Source: Streptomyces sp. SirexAA-E
Lineage (GTDB): Bacteria; Actinomycetota; Actinomycetes; Streptomycetales; Streptomycetaceae
Assembly: GCF_000177195.2 (NCBI RefSeq)
Contig: NC_015953.1
Span: forward strand, 1,488,001 to 1,552,000
Direction: 5' to 3'
Length of the DNA stretch: 64,000 nt
Notes under the pieces: generated by a model
Told to the model about the DNA's origin: nothing
What the model saw: the letters and a program-made list of their open reading frames with translations, nothing else
Databases searched by the model: none
In this document: one piece after another, positions 1 through 7,938 of the stretch
Numbering within the stretch: the stretch's first letter is position 1
Layout: each line of letters begins with the position of its first letter
Position numbers and translations under genes: made by a program

Positions 1-588
1 GAAGTACAGGAAGTCCTGCTCGGGCAGCCCGGTGCGCACGGCACTGACGATGCGCTGCATCAGGTCGAGGTCGCCGTAGCCGTCCTTGAGGCCGATGATC
101 CCGGGGGTCCGGGCGAGGGCGAGGACGGTCTCGGGGGTGAAGACGGCGTTGTCCCGCTGGTAGACGATCGTCTCCAGGCCGGTGGCGGCGGCGAGCGCGG
201 TGTAGTGGGCCAGCAGCCCTTCCTGGTCGGCCACGACGAGGTACGGGGGCATGGCGAGCAGCCCGTCGGCGCCCGCCTCCTCGGCGAGCCGCGCGTACCG
301 GACCGCGAGTGCGGTGCCGTAACCGGCGCCGGCGACGACGGGCACCGCTCCCGCCGTCTCCTCGACCGCGGCGGCGACCACGAGCCGGAACTCCTCGGGG
401 GTCAGCGCGTGGAACTCGCCCGTGCCGCAGCAGGCGAAGACCGCGGCGGCGCCGGCGTCCACCCCGGCCCGCACATGTGCGCGGAAGGCCGCGAGGTCGA
501 CGCCGCCGTCCGGCCCGTAGGCGGTGACGGGGAAGAAGAGCGGCCCGGCGACAGCGGTGAGTCGGGCGGCGAGGGGGGCTGAGGTCAC
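1..588 (-). CDS. kdgD: 5-dehydro-4-deoxyglucarate dehydratase, cut by the window edge
   Basis: DapA/NAL-family TIM-barrel enzyme. KdgD dehydrates and decarboxylates 5-dehydro-4-deoxyglucarate to 2-oxoglutarate semialdehyde in oxidative hexuronate catabolism. The 196 residues present hold the N-terminal part: the LFFPVTAY strand (17-24), the CGTGEF loop (54-59), the catalytic Tyr in VYQRDN (Y143) and the Schiff-base Lys in GLKDG (K168). The C-terminal third lies beyond base 1. I chose the GTG at 588, with GGGAG just upstream, because the frame continues directly into the conserved strand. It is divergent from a uronate dehydrogenase-like gene, which favours KdgD over plain DapA; a true dapA is also present further right. 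The family call is firm and the exact substrate is inferred from context. Confidence 0.85.
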   Translation of the reverse strand, partial: MTSAPLAARLTAVAGPLFFPVTAYGPDGGVDLAAFRAHVRAGVDAGAAAVFACCGTGEFHALTPEEFRLVVAAAVEETAGAVPVVAGAGYGTALAVRYARLAEEAGADGLLAMPPYLVVADQEGLLAHYTALAAATGLETIVYQRDNAVFTPETVLALARTPGIIGLKDGYGDLDLMQRIVSAVRTGLPEQDFLYF

Positions 589-619
589 GGGCGCTCCCTG
601 AGCAGATCCAGCGTGCACA

Positions 620-625
620 ATTATG
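620..625 (-). promoter_or_regulatory. possible -10 box for kdgD
   Basis: On the minus strand CATAAT lies 31 bases upstream of the kdgD GTG, inside the only A+T-rich patch of the 312-bp divergent intergenic region. No convincing -35 is visible, so this is a weak call from sequence alone. Confidence 0.35.
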
Positions 626-730
626 ATCGGTGTCCATATTTCTGAACGCGGCCACGCTAAGCCAGCCTCGCGGCGCCGGTCAAGACGAGTGCGGCCGACC
701 CGATGCGGAACCCGTGCTTCCGGGTCACAC

Positions 731-759
731 TTGACGGATCGGCCGCGACTTCCTAGCTT
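731..759 (+). promoter_or_regulatory. putative sigma-70-type promoter of udh
   Basis: TTGACG (731-736), a 17-bp spacer and TAGCTT (754-759) match the Streptomyces HrdB consensus well. They point towards udh, leaving about 135 nt of 5' leader before its ATG at 901. I found no clear riboswitch fold in that leader. Confidence 0.5.
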
Positions 760-900
760 GTCCACGCATGTGAATGTCATCCATGGATTTGACGCATCGC
801 GCGGACACGCCCTGCCCGGCCGCCGCGCACCCCGTCCGCTCCGCCCCGCGGCACCGCCGCCCGCGCACCGCGTCCGTGTCCCGCACCGAGGAGATCCCGT

Positions 901-1710
901 ATGCCCGCTCCCCGCACCGTCCTGCTCACCGGCGCCGCCGGCGGCCTCGGCACCCTGATGCGGGGGCTGCTCCCCGCGTACGGCTACGAGCTCCGCCTCT
1001 TCGACGTCGTCCCCGTCGAGGGCGAACCGGACGCCGTCGTCGCGGACCTCTGCGACAAGGACGCGGTGCGCGAGGCCGTGCGGGGCGTCGACGCGATCAT
1101 CCACTTCGCGGGCATCTCGCTGGAAGCCCCGTTCGACAAGATCCTCCGCTCCAACATCGAGGGCACGTACAACCTGTACGAGGCGGCGCGCGAGGAGGGG
1201 GTCGGGCGGATCGTGTTCGCCTCCTCCAACCACGCCATCGGCTACACCCCGCGCCCCCAGGACGGCGACCCGCTGATCCCGGTCGACACCCCGCGCCGCC
1301 CGGACACCTTCTACGGGCTGTCCAAGTCCTTCGGCGAGGACCTCGCCCAGCTCTACTGGGACAAGCACGGCCTGGAGACCGTCTCCGTGCGCATCGGCTC
1401 CTGCTTCATGGAGCCGACCTCGGTGCGGATGCTCTCCGTCTGGATGAGCCCCGGCGACGGCGCGCGCCTCTTCCACGCGGCGCTGACCGCCGAAGGCGTG
1501 GAGCACACCGTGGTCCACGGGTCCTCCGCCAACACCCGCCTGTGGTGGGACCTGTCGAGCGCCCGCGCCCTGGGATACGAGCCGCAGGACGACTCCGAGC
1601 AGTACGCGGACAAGCTCGTCGCCGAACACGGGGAGCTGGACCCGGACAACCCCGACCACGCCCGCGTCGGCGGCCACTTCGTGACGAACCCGCCGATCTG
1701 GCCGCACTGA
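901..1710 (+). CDS. udh: uronate dehydrogenase-like NAD-dependent epimerase/dehydratase
   Basis: Extended short-chain dehydrogenase of 269 aa, the length of uronate dehydrogenases, which oxidise glucuronate and galacturonate to aldarolactones with NAD. Visible are the Rossmann GxxGxxG (G11-G17), D35 after the second strand (NAD rather than NADP), the ASSN/HAIGY segment (107-115) and the catalytic YxxxK (Y138, K142) in FYGLSKSFGED. GAGGAG sits 7 nt before the ATG. The gene is divergent from kdgD, so the pair supplies the first and a later step of the oxidative uronate route. The lactonase and glucarate dehydratase expected between them are not in the window. It could be another sugar epimerase, but the motif set and partner favour Udh. 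Confidence 0.82.
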   Translation: MPAPRTVLLTGAAGGLGTLMRGLLPAYGYELRLFDVVPVEGEPDAVVADLCDKDAVREAVRGVDAIIHFAGISLEAPFDKILRSNIEGTYNLYEAAREEGVGRIVFASSNHAIGYTPRPQDGDPLIPVDTPRRPDTFYGLSKSFGEDLAQLYWDKHGLETVSVRIGSCFMEPTSVRMLSVWMSPGDGARLFHAALTAEGVEHTVVHGSSANTRLWWDLSSARALGYEPQDDSEQYADKLVAEHGELDPDNPDHARVGGHFVTNPPIWPH

Positions 1711-1785
1711 CCCGGCCGGGGACCTCGCGGGACCGGCGCGCAATTCACGCGACAGCGGCGGGCCCCCGCGGTCACCATGGGCGCC

Positions 1786-2019
1786 ATGCCGAGACCATCC
1801 GGATTCCAGTACGAGCAGCACGGCGACGCGAGCGTCACGATCACCCACCACGGCCGCCCGGCGGGGACGTTGCGCGGCGGCCGGGCCGACAAGTTCCTCG
1901 CCGAGGTGGCCTCGGGCGACGCCCAGCTGGTGATGGCGCGCTGGACGGGGGCGTACAGGCACGGCAACGAACGGACGGCCCGCGCCCACCCCCGCAACCG
2001 GCCCGGGCGCAGGAGCTGA
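1786..2019 (+). CDS. small conserved-looking hypothetical protein
   Basis: A 77-residue protein opening with FQYEQHGDASVTITHHGRP, a likely small beta-sheet, and ending in a basic tail rich in HGNER and HPRNRPGRR. I recall similar short proteins in other streptomycetes but know no function. An in-frame ATG at 1777 is an alternative start; neither has a good ribosome binding site. Codon third-position bias in this frame is typical of real genes here. It stands alone between udh and the TerD-like gene. Confidence 0.6.
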   Translation: MPRPSGFQYEQHGDASVTITHHGRPAGTLRGGRADKFLAEVASGDAQLVMARWTGAYRHGNERTARAHPRNRPGRRS

Positions 2020-2106
2020 GGGCCCGCCGACCGGGCCCCTGGGCCGTACGGATCACGTCCCGAAAGGTAAGGGAACGGCAAAGCCGGGTCGTTCGTTACC
2101 CCGGAC

Positions 2107-3336
2107 ATGACCGCAATGACCCCCGGCTCGAACATCCCTCTCTCCGCCGCCCGCGTGGCGGTGGACGTCGCCGCCCCGGTGCGGCTCGACGTCTCGGGCC
2201 TGCTGCTCACCGCCGACGGCAAGGTGCGCTCCGACGACGACTTCATCTTCTACAACCAGCCCTCGGGCCCGGGTGTGACCTACCGCTCGGGCGGTGGCTC
2301 CGCCCCCGACGCGATCGTGGTGGACACCACGGCGGTCCCGGCCGGCATCGAGAAGATCGTCGTCACCGCGAGCCCCGACGCGGCCGGCCAGACCTTCCAG
2401 GGCGTCGAGCCCACCGCCACCGTGCGCAACGCGGACGACGGCAGCGCGCTCGCCACGTTCACCCCGCCCCGGCTGGGCAGCGAGACGGCACTGCTGGTCA
2501 TCGAGATCTACCTGCGCAACGGCGCCTGGAAGGCCCGCGCGGTCGGCCAGGGCTATGCGAACGGGCTGGCGGGCATCGCCACGGACTTCGGTGTCTCGGT
2601 CGAGGAGCCCGCCCCGGCTCCGGCCGCCCAGACGCCGGCCCCCGCCGCGCCGCCCGCGCCGCCCGCCCCGCCGACCGCCGCGCCCTTGGACCCCCGGACG
2701 GCCCCGCCCGTGCCGCCGGCCCCGCCCGCTCCCCCGGCCTCGGCCCCCTCGGCGCCAGGCCGGATCAACCTCGACAAGGGCCGGGTCAGCCTCCGAAAGA
2801 ACCAGACCGTCTCCCTGGTCAAGGGCGGCCGCCCGCTGCTCTCGCAGGTCAAGATGGGTCTCGGCTGGGAGCCCGCGTTCCGCGGCAAGGACATCGACCT
2901 CGACGCCTCGGTGATCGCCTACGGGCCCGACCGCACCCACCTGGACAGCTGCTACTTCGGCAAGCTCTCGATCCTGAACGGCGCGATCAAGCACTCCGGC
3001 GACAACCTCACCGGTGAGGGCGCGGGGGACGACGAGGTGATCGTCGTCGACCTGGGCCGGATCCCGGCGGAGGCGACGGGCCTGGTCTTCACGGTCAACT
3101 CGTTCACCGGCCAGAAGTTCACCGAGGTCGCGAAGGCCTACTGCCGGCTGCTGGACGCGGCCACCGGCGAGGAGCTGGTCCGCTTCGACCTGACGGGAGC
3201 GGAGCCGCAGACCGGCGTGATGATGGCCAAGCTGATCAAGCAGTTCTCCGGTGAGTGGGAGATGACCGCGATGGGCGAGTTCGTGAAGTCACGGACCGTC
3301 CGCGGCATGGTGAAGCCCGCCGCGAAGTCCCTGTAG
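2107..3336 (+). CDS. two-domain TerD-family protein with proline-rich linker
   Basis: 409 aa with two TerD-like beta-sandwich domains joined by a Pro/Ala linker (roughly 165-220). The N-terminal domain (about 1-160) has SDDDFIFYNQPSGPG. The C-terminal domain (about 220-400) has the full family pattern: QVKMGLGWEP, DLDASVIAYG, then DDEVIVVDLGRIP and FTVNSFTGQKF. TerD domains bind calcium through acidic loops and belong to Ter stress systems, named after tellurite resistance; most streptomycete copies have no known direct link to tellurium. The start could be the ATG at 2107 or the one at 2116. It is a single gene ending in a strong hairpin. Two more TerD-type proteins and a TerC lie near 52-56 kb. 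Confidence 0.82.
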   Translation: MTAMTPGSNIPLSAARVAVDVAAPVRLDVSGLLLTADGKVRSDDDFIFYNQPSGPGVTYRSGGGSAPDAIVVDTTAVPAGIEKIVVTASPDAAGQTFQGVEPTATVRNADDGSALATFTPPRLGSETALLVIEIYLRNGAWKARAVGQGYANGLAGIATDFGVSVEEPAPAPAAQTPAPAAPPAPPAPPTAAPLDPRTAPPVPPAPPAPPASAPSAPGRINLDKGRVSLRKNQTVSLVKGGRPLLSQVKMGLGWEPAFRGKDIDLDASVIAYGPDRTHLDSCYFGKLSILNGAIKHSGDNLTGEGAGDDEVIVVDLGRIPAEATGLVFTVNSFTGQKFTEVAKAYCRLLDAATGEELVRFDLTGAEPQTGVMMAKLIKQFSGEWEMTAMGEFVKSRTVRGMVKPAAKSL

Positions 3337-3376
3337 CCGGGTCCCGGGCGCCCGGCGCACGGCCCAGGCCCCCGGG

Positions 3377-3420
3377 CACGACTCGGGCCCCCGGAACATC
3401 TTCCGGGGGCCGAGGTCGTG
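3377..3420. terminator. strong hairpin between convergent genes
   Basis: Arms 3377-3396 and 3401-3420 pair around a CATC loop, with eleven uninterrupted pairs next to the loop. There is no T-tract. It sits between the TerD-like gene and the convergent 3497-3727 gene and probably serves both. Confidence 0.7.
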
Positions 3421-3496
3421 TCCGCGAGACAGCGGCGGCCGCGCCCTGGCGAGGCGCTGCGGGGCCGTGCGGACACGGCCTCGGCCGAACGACGCC

Positions 3497-3727
3497 TCAG
3501 AGCTTGGTCAGCTTGGAGTACGGGCTCAGGATCCTCCCCTGGCGCCCCGAGAAGTCGATGAGCACTGCGTCGTTGTCGCCCTCGACGGCTAGGACTCGGC
3601 CGAGTCCGAACTGGTCGTGCGACACCCGGTCGCCCACATCGAAGCACTCGACCGGTGGGGCCGCCTGGGCCGGGCGGTTGAAGGGACTGGAAGGCAGGTG
3701 ACGCCGGGATCCGGCTGACTGTTTCAT
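3497..3727 (-). CDS. small protein with CarD/PcrA-tail-like beta domain
   Basis: 76 aa. The first 27 residues are basic and look disordered. The rest carries CFDVGDRVSHDQFGLGRVLAVEG, followed by VLIDFSGRQGRIL. This resembles the small SH3/Tudor-like domain at the C terminus of UvrD/PcrA helicases and in CarD-type proteins, which contacts RNA polymerase. I chose the ATG at 3727 because GAGGT lies directly upstream; a longer frame to 3799 has no such support. The function is unknown; a polymerase- or DNA-associated role is inference from the fold-like motif only. Confidence 0.72.
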   Translation of the reverse strand: MKQSAGSRRHLPSSPFNRPAQAAPPVECFDVGDRVSHDQFGLGRVLAVEGDNDAVLIDFSGRQGRILSPYSKLTKL

Positions 3728-4084
3728 TACCTCGAAGTATGCGCCCTGGGGGCGCCCGACGCCATGCCCGTCACCCCGGGGGCGGCAGTCGTGCCGCATT
3801 CGTCATCAGCCGGTCCGGGGGGCCGGTCCGCCCTCCGGCCCGCCTCCGACGGCGGCACCGTCCGGAACGCCGCGTCCGTGGGTCCCCCGAAGGTGTGGCG
3901 GTTCCCACTGCCCGACGCCCCGTGGCCGGTCCGTGTCCGGCGGGCTCCAGGGGTGTGACGGCACGGCCGCCACCGCGAGGTTCGGCGGCTTCGCGGCCCG
4001 CGACAGGATCTCGCCGTGCACCGCTCGGCCGCTCCCGGTGCCCCGGACGGCCGGGGCACCGCCCGTGTGCGGTGCCCCGGACCT
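3728..4084. other. 357-bp intergenic region
   Basis: No open frame here has a ribosome site or recognisable protein. The left end holds the promoter side of the 3497-3727 gene, and the right end holds the nested hairpins listed separately. The middle is G+C-rich with nothing I can identify. Confidence 0.5.
4037..4080 (-). terminator. two overlapping hairpins downstream of the acidic-protein gene
   Basis: GGTGCCCCGG (4037-4046) pairs with CCGGGGCACC (4051-4060). The same central arm can pair instead with CGGTGCCCCGG (4070-4080). The two stems exclude each other. They lie just past the stop of the minus-strand gene ending at 4085 and probably terminate it. Confidence 0.55.
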
Positions 4085-5560
4085 CTACGGGCGGTGGTGC
4101 GACCGGGCCTTGAAGGCGGCCTTGCGGGCGTCCTTCGCCGTCTTGCGGTCGCGGTGCAGGCGGCCCATCGCCTCCAGCACCTCGGCCGTGGCCGGGTGGT
4201 CCACCCGCCACACCTCGTCGAAGAAGCCGCTGTGCCCGCTGCTGAGACCCTCGACCAGTTCCTGGAGTTCGTCTATGTCACCGTCGGCGTCCAGCTGGGC
4301 CGCGATGGTGTCGACGGCGAGCCAGAAGATCATCGACTCCGGCGGCACGGGCACATCGGCCGCGCCCCGCTCCGCGAGCCAGACCCTGGCCAGTCCGCCG
4401 AGTTCGGGATCGTCCAGCACCGCGCGCACCGCGGGCTCGGCCTCCGGGCCCACCGACGCGAGCGCCTGCTGGCAGTGCAGCCGGCGCAGCGGCGCGCCCC
4501 CGTCCGATCCGCGTGCGGCGGCGAGCAGTTCGGCCGCGGCCTGTGCCGCCCCCTCCGTGCCGCGGTGCCCGAGCCACAGCACCACCTCGGAGCGGGCCGC
4601 GTCCTCGGGGTAGTACGCGATGCCGTCGAGGAGGGCGTCGGCGCCCTTGTCCGCGAGGTCGCCGACGGCGGGGGCGTCGACCCCGGCCTCCAGCATCCTT
4701 TCCCGGATGCCGTAGAGGCCGAGGGGGGTCAGCCGGACCATGCCGTAGCGGGTGACGTCCTCGTCGTCGGCCTCGGGCTCCTCGCCGTCACCGCTGAGCA
4801 GCGTCTCGTCCACCGGCCGGTACTCGACGATCCCGATGGGTTCGAGGACGCGGAACTGGTCGTCGAGCCGCATCATCGCCTCCGACACCTGCTCCAGCAC
4901 CTCGTCGGTCGGCTCGTCCATGTCGTCGGGGACGACCACGGACGCGGCGAGGGCGGGCAGCGGCACGGGGGCCGCTCCGGGGCCGGCCTCCGCCAGGGTC
5001 AGCAGGTACAGGTTGCCGAGTACGCCGTCGAGGAACTCCGCCTCGGTCTCCGGGTCCCAGTCCAGGGCGTCGAAGTCGACGCTGCCGTCCTCGTTGACGA
5101 GGTCGGCGAAGTCGTCGAAGGCCGGTGCGGTGGCGTCGGCGTGCACGGCGTCCAGGCCGTCGAGCCAGATCCCGAGGACGTCCTGCGGTGAACCGCCGGT
5201 CAGCAGGGCCAGGTTCTCGCCCACGGTGACGGTGCCCTCCGCGTCGGCGTCCGGCCCCTCGCCGGGGGCGGACTCGTCCTGCGGGTCCTGGACGTCGACC
5301 AGCCCGGTGTCGACCGCGAGGCGCCAGGCCTCACTGGCGTACGCGGCGCCGTCCTCGTCGTCGGCGAGGCCGAGATGCTCCGCGGCTGCGGGGAGTTGTG
5401 CCTCCGCGAGTTCGCCGCCGGCGCCGACCCGGGTCTCGGGTCCCGCCCAGCGGGCGAGGCGGGCGGCTCGGGCGAGCAGCGGAGCGGACAGCGCGTCCCG
5501 TGCCAACTCGGCCTCGGTGTGCAGCCGCACCGGCGGCAGGGAGGGGCGCTCTGCGGACAT
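4085..5560 (-). CDS. acidic conserved hypothetical protein
   Basis: 491 aa, strongly acidic (for example runs such as EEPEADDEDV near 272-281 and EDGSVDFDALDWDPETEAE), with only the last 25 residues basic. I see no signal peptide, membrane segment or enzyme motif. The stretch from about 310 to 440 looks helical and repeat-like (ALLDGIAYYPEDAARSEVVLWLGHRG, then AVRAVLDDPELGGLARVWLAERG), which could be HEAT-type repeats. AGGAG precedes the ATG. It is a single gene flanked by hairpins. I do not recognise a function; similar proteins occur in streptomycetes from memory. Confidence 0.7.
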   Translation of the reverse strand: MSAERPSLPPVRLHTEAELARDALSAPLLARAARLARWAGPETRVGAGGELAEAQLPAAAEHLGLADDEDGAAYASEAWRLAVDTGLVDVQDPQDESAPGEGPDADAEGTVTVGENLALLTGGSPQDVLGIWLDGLDAVHADATAPAFDDFADLVNEDGSVDFDALDWDPETEAEFLDGVLGNLYLLTLAEAGPGAAPVPLPALAASVVVPDDMDEPTDEVLEQVSEAMMRLDDQFRVLEPIGIVEYRPVDETLLSGDGEEPEADDEDVTRYGMVRLTPLGLYGIRERMLEAGVDAPAVGDLADKGADALLDGIAYYPEDAARSEVVLWLGHRGTEGAAQAAAELLAAARGSDGGAPLRRLHCQQALASVGPEAEPAVRAVLDDPELGGLARVWLAERGAADVPVPPESMIFWLAVDTIAAQLDADGDIDELQELVEGLSSGHSGFFDEVWRVDHPATAEVLEAMGRLHRDRKTAKDARKAAFKARSHHRP

Positions 5561-5841
5561 CAGGGGGTTCTCCTCGGGGCGGTACTCAGGCTGGGAGCGG
5601 GGCGGCCCGCCGCGACGGGCAGGGCCCGCCGCTCACGGAGTCCGGGTGGGCCGCCGCACCAGCGTAGACGCATTTCGTCCCGAGCCGCCCGGTTCTCGCC
5701 AGGCCCGGGGACCTGTGCTTCCTCCGCCGCCCGGGGCGCGTTCCGGATGCTATTTTCGCGGGTACGCCACCGGGCGGCGAGACCCTTCCGTGCCTGGTGG
5801 ACACCGTGCCCCAGGACCGCAGCCGCAGGAGGCGCGCCCCC

Positions 5842-6432
5842 ATGACCAGCCGTGTCGTCCTCATCTCTCCCGCGACGAGCCCCGCGCTGCGCCAGGCCCG
5901 GTTCGACGCCGACGGCCCGATCGACGCGGGGGGAGCGGCGCGGGCCCGTGCCGCGGCCGGTTCGCTGCCCCGGGCGCTCCGGGTCGTCACGTCACCCGGT
6001 GCGCGGTGCCGCGGGACGGCGGTGGAGCTCGGACTGCGCGCCGAGGACGCTCCCGAGCTGGCCCCCCTGGACGTGGGCCGCTGGCGCGGCCGGACGCTCG
6101 ACGAGGTCGGCGCCGGCGAACCGGAGGCGGTGGCGCGCTGGTTGTCCGATCCCGCGTCCGCGCCGCACGGCGGGGAGGCGGTACGGGACGTGTGCGCGCG
6201 GGTCGGCACGTGGCTGGACTCGGTGGCGCGGCTGGACGGGCGCACACTCGCCGTGGTCGAGCCCGAGGTCGTGCGGGCGGCCGTCCTGCACGCGCTGGAT
6301 CTGCCCGTGGCGGCCTTCTGGCGTATCGACGTGCCGCCGCTGACCGCGACGGAGCTCAGCGGACGGGCCGCGCGCTGGAACCTACGGCTGGGAAGCCCGC
6401 TGGTCGGGCCGGACACCGCCCTCGCCGACTGA
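5842..6432 (+). CDS. histidine-phosphatase-fold protein lacking catalytic histidines
   Basis: 196 aa with the histidine phosphatase layout, but the N-terminal RHG motif is replaced: VVLISPATSPALRQARFDAD carries SPA where RHG is expected. The second catalytic His is also absent (TLAVVEPEVVRAAVLHAL instead of a V-x-SHG strand). Retained are the central Arg region (TSPGARCRGTA), the L/G-R-W-R-G stretch (LDVGRWRGRT) and the GGE loop (PHGGEAVRD). AGGAGG lies 9 nt before this ATG; an upstream GTG at 5797 is less likely. It converges on cbtA/cbtB. I infer a binding or regulatory rather than a phosphatase role; a link to cobalt/cobalamin is suggested only by position. Confidence 0.72.
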   Translation: MTSRVVLISPATSPALRQARFDADGPIDAGGAARARAAAGSLPRALRVVTSPGARCRGTAVELGLRAEDAPELAPLDVGRWRGRTLDEVGAGEPEAVARWLSDPASAPHGGEAVRDVCARVGTWLDSVARLDGRTLAVVEPEVVRAAVLHALDLPVAAFWRIDVPPLTATELSGRAARWNLRLGSPLVGPDTALAD

Positions 6433-6534
6433 GCGGAGCCGGCACGGGCCCGCCCGTCCGGCGCAGCGATCCCGGTCGAGGAAGCGGCGGTTCGGCTGGC
6501 GGGCGGTGCGGGCCCGTGCCGGTCCGCGGCAGGA

Positions 6535-6574
6535 CGCCGAAGGCCCTCCGGAAGCTTCCGGAGGGCCTTCGGCG
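6535..6574. terminator. perfect 40-bp palindrome, bidirectional terminator
   Basis: Bases 6535-6554 are the exact reverse complement of 6555-6574, centred on AAGCTT. It lies between the convergent phosphatase-like gene and cbtA. No T-tract follows, as is usual in Streptomyces. Confidence 0.8.
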
Positions 6575-6602
6575 TGCGGTGCGTCCCGCGTCCCGGAAGG
6601 AC

Positions 6603-7373
6603 TCAGCGCGCGGCCGGGACCGCCCGTCCGGGCGCGGCCTGGGCGGGCTTCGGGTTCAGCAGCCGCTCGGCCAGTTCGCCGAGGAACAGGCCGAGTCCGC
6701 CCCACAGCACGGCCTGGATGGCCAGGGCGGAGAGCCGGAAGCGCCAGAGCAGGGTGGCCGGGAAGTCGTCCGGCACCTCGTTGATCACCGGAAGGAACGC
6801 GTAGGCGAGCCCGATCACGACGCCGAAGGCGGCCACCGCGACGACGGTCGCGTACCAGGCGCCGAGCCGGGGGGCGAGCCGCTTGCCGAGGAGGGTGGCG
6901 GCGATCGCGAGGAGCACGCTGAGGACCATCATCAGGAAGTACAGCGCCGTGCGCTTGCCGATGGTGTCGGGGTCACCGACCGCCGGCGGGTTGACGGGGT
7001 ACTTCAGGTACGGCACGACGTACACGGCCAGCAGTGCGCATCCGGACAGCAGCAGGGCGGTCGCCCGGGGGCCGAAGCGCCCGATGCGGCCGAGCGCGAA
7101 GCAGAAGGCGAGGGCGGCGATGCCGCCGAAGGCGACCCCGTAGACCAGGATGCCGGTGGCGAGACCGGCCGTGGACTGCAGGGAGCGGGAGACGACTTCG
7201 ACCTCGTGCTCGTGGGCGCCCCCGTGGGAGTGCGCCTGGGCCTCCTCGAGGCCGATCGCGCTGTCGACGCCCGGCTCCCCGAGGAAGTAGGCGACGACCA
7301 GGGCGAGCACACCGGCGGCGAGACCGGCGAGCATGCCCCGCACGAGGAGGTTTCTTACGGTTGCGGAGTTCAT
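6603..7373 (-). CDS. cbtA: CbtA-type cobalt transporter subunit
   Basis: 256 aa with about six hydrophobic segments starting at residues 8-32. A His-rich loop (AHSHGGAHEHEVEVV, about 47-61) follows the first segment and is suited to metal binding. CbtA and CbtB form a predicted cobalt uptake system that is often controlled by cobalamin riboswitches. The gene follows cbtB by 20 bp and must share its transcript. The cobalamin riboswitch upstream of cbtB supports the assignment. Confidence 0.85.
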   Translation of the reverse strand: MNSATVRNLLVRGMLAGLAAGVLALVVAYFLGEPGVDSAIGLEEAQAHSHGGAHEHEVEVVSRSLQSTAGLATGILVYGVAFGGIAALAFCFALGRIGRFGPRATALLLSGCALLAVYVVPYLKYPVNPPAVGDPDTIGKRTALYFLMMVLSVLLAIAATLLGKRLAPRLGAWYATVVAVAAFGVVIGLAYAFLPVINEVPDDFPATLLWRFRLSALAIQAVLWGGLGLFLGELAERLLNPKPAQAAPGRAVPAAR

Positions 7374-7393
7374 GGTGTGCGGCGTCCCTCAGG

Positions 7394-7615
7394 TCAGTGG
7401 CAGGGGAAGCCGAGCAGGTGGCGGGCGTCGTGTACCCACTCGTGGACGCCCGTGCCGCTGAACACGGAGGTGGCGCCCTGTTCGGCGCCGACGAAGTACA
7501 GGAGGATCAGCATCAGGATGCCGAAGAAGACCGCCCAGGGTGCTATCGCCTTCAGCGGCAGCGTGGCGGGTACGACGGGTGTGGTGGCTGTCGGCTGAGC
7601 GACGTGCTGCGCCAT
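7394..7615 (-). CDS. cbtB: CbtB-type cobalt transporter subunit
   Basis: 73 aa with one membrane helix (about 22-42: AIAPWAVFFGILMLILLYFV). It has a C-terminal motif of spaced histidines and a cysteine (GVHEWVHDARHLLGFPCH) characteristic of CbtB. I chose the ATG at 7615, with GAGGAGG upstream, over the longer frame to 7675. It is the first gene of the cbtB-cbtA operon, downstream of a cobalamin riboswitch, so expression should fall when adenosylcobalamin is plentiful. Confidence 0.87.
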   Translation of the reverse strand: MAQHVAQPTATTPVVPATLPLKAIAPWAVFFGILMLILLYFVGAEQGATSVFSGTGVHEWVHDARHLLGFPCH

Positions 7616-7654
7616 GGCAGGGCCTCCTCTGGGAGTTCGCGTCCCATATCGGTG

Positions 7655-7785
7655 GTGCACAAGGACGACGGCCACGGGTCTGACTCACGAGGCGCCCCAA
7701 GGGCCTCGCACACAGTGGCGCGACCGTGCCGGGTTCCCACCGGCTTCCGTCTCGCCGTCGTCATATCGGCACGACGGTACCGCGT
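7655..7785 (-). promoter_or_regulatory. cobalamin (B12) riboswitch ahead of cbtB
   Basis: Read on the minus strand, the region carries conserved cobalamin-riboswitch blocks in order: GGAAGCCGGTGGGAACCCGG, then CACGGTCGCGCCACTGTG (the B12-box core, about 7711-7730 on the plus strand), a short local hairpin, then GAGTCAGACCC (about 7677-7690). The outer arms 7754-7762 and 7664-7672 are perfectly complementary and could close the element. It ends about 40-50 nt before the cbtB ATG, with the ribosome site in between. Boundaries are approximate. Confidence 0.88.
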
Positions 7786-7938
7786 GACGGGTGCATGGCC
7801 AAGGGCGTGCCGTTCGGCGTGACCTTCCTCTCCCGCCGGTGCCTTCGCCCGGCGCCGGCGCGCGGGTCCGAAGCCGAGCACCGGTGTGCAGCGGCGCACG
7901 TCGCTGCCCGACAGACCCGGGTAGCCCTGGACCCGCCG

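Noticed and set aside
779-900. Short leader peptide before udh
   Set aside because: The frame starting near 783 overlaps udh in another frame, has no ribosome site and no codon run suggesting attenuation.
774-3017. 747-codon plus-strand frame across udh and the TerD-like gene
   Set aside because: Arg/Pro/Gly-rich shadow in the wrong frame; real genes with known motifs explain the region.
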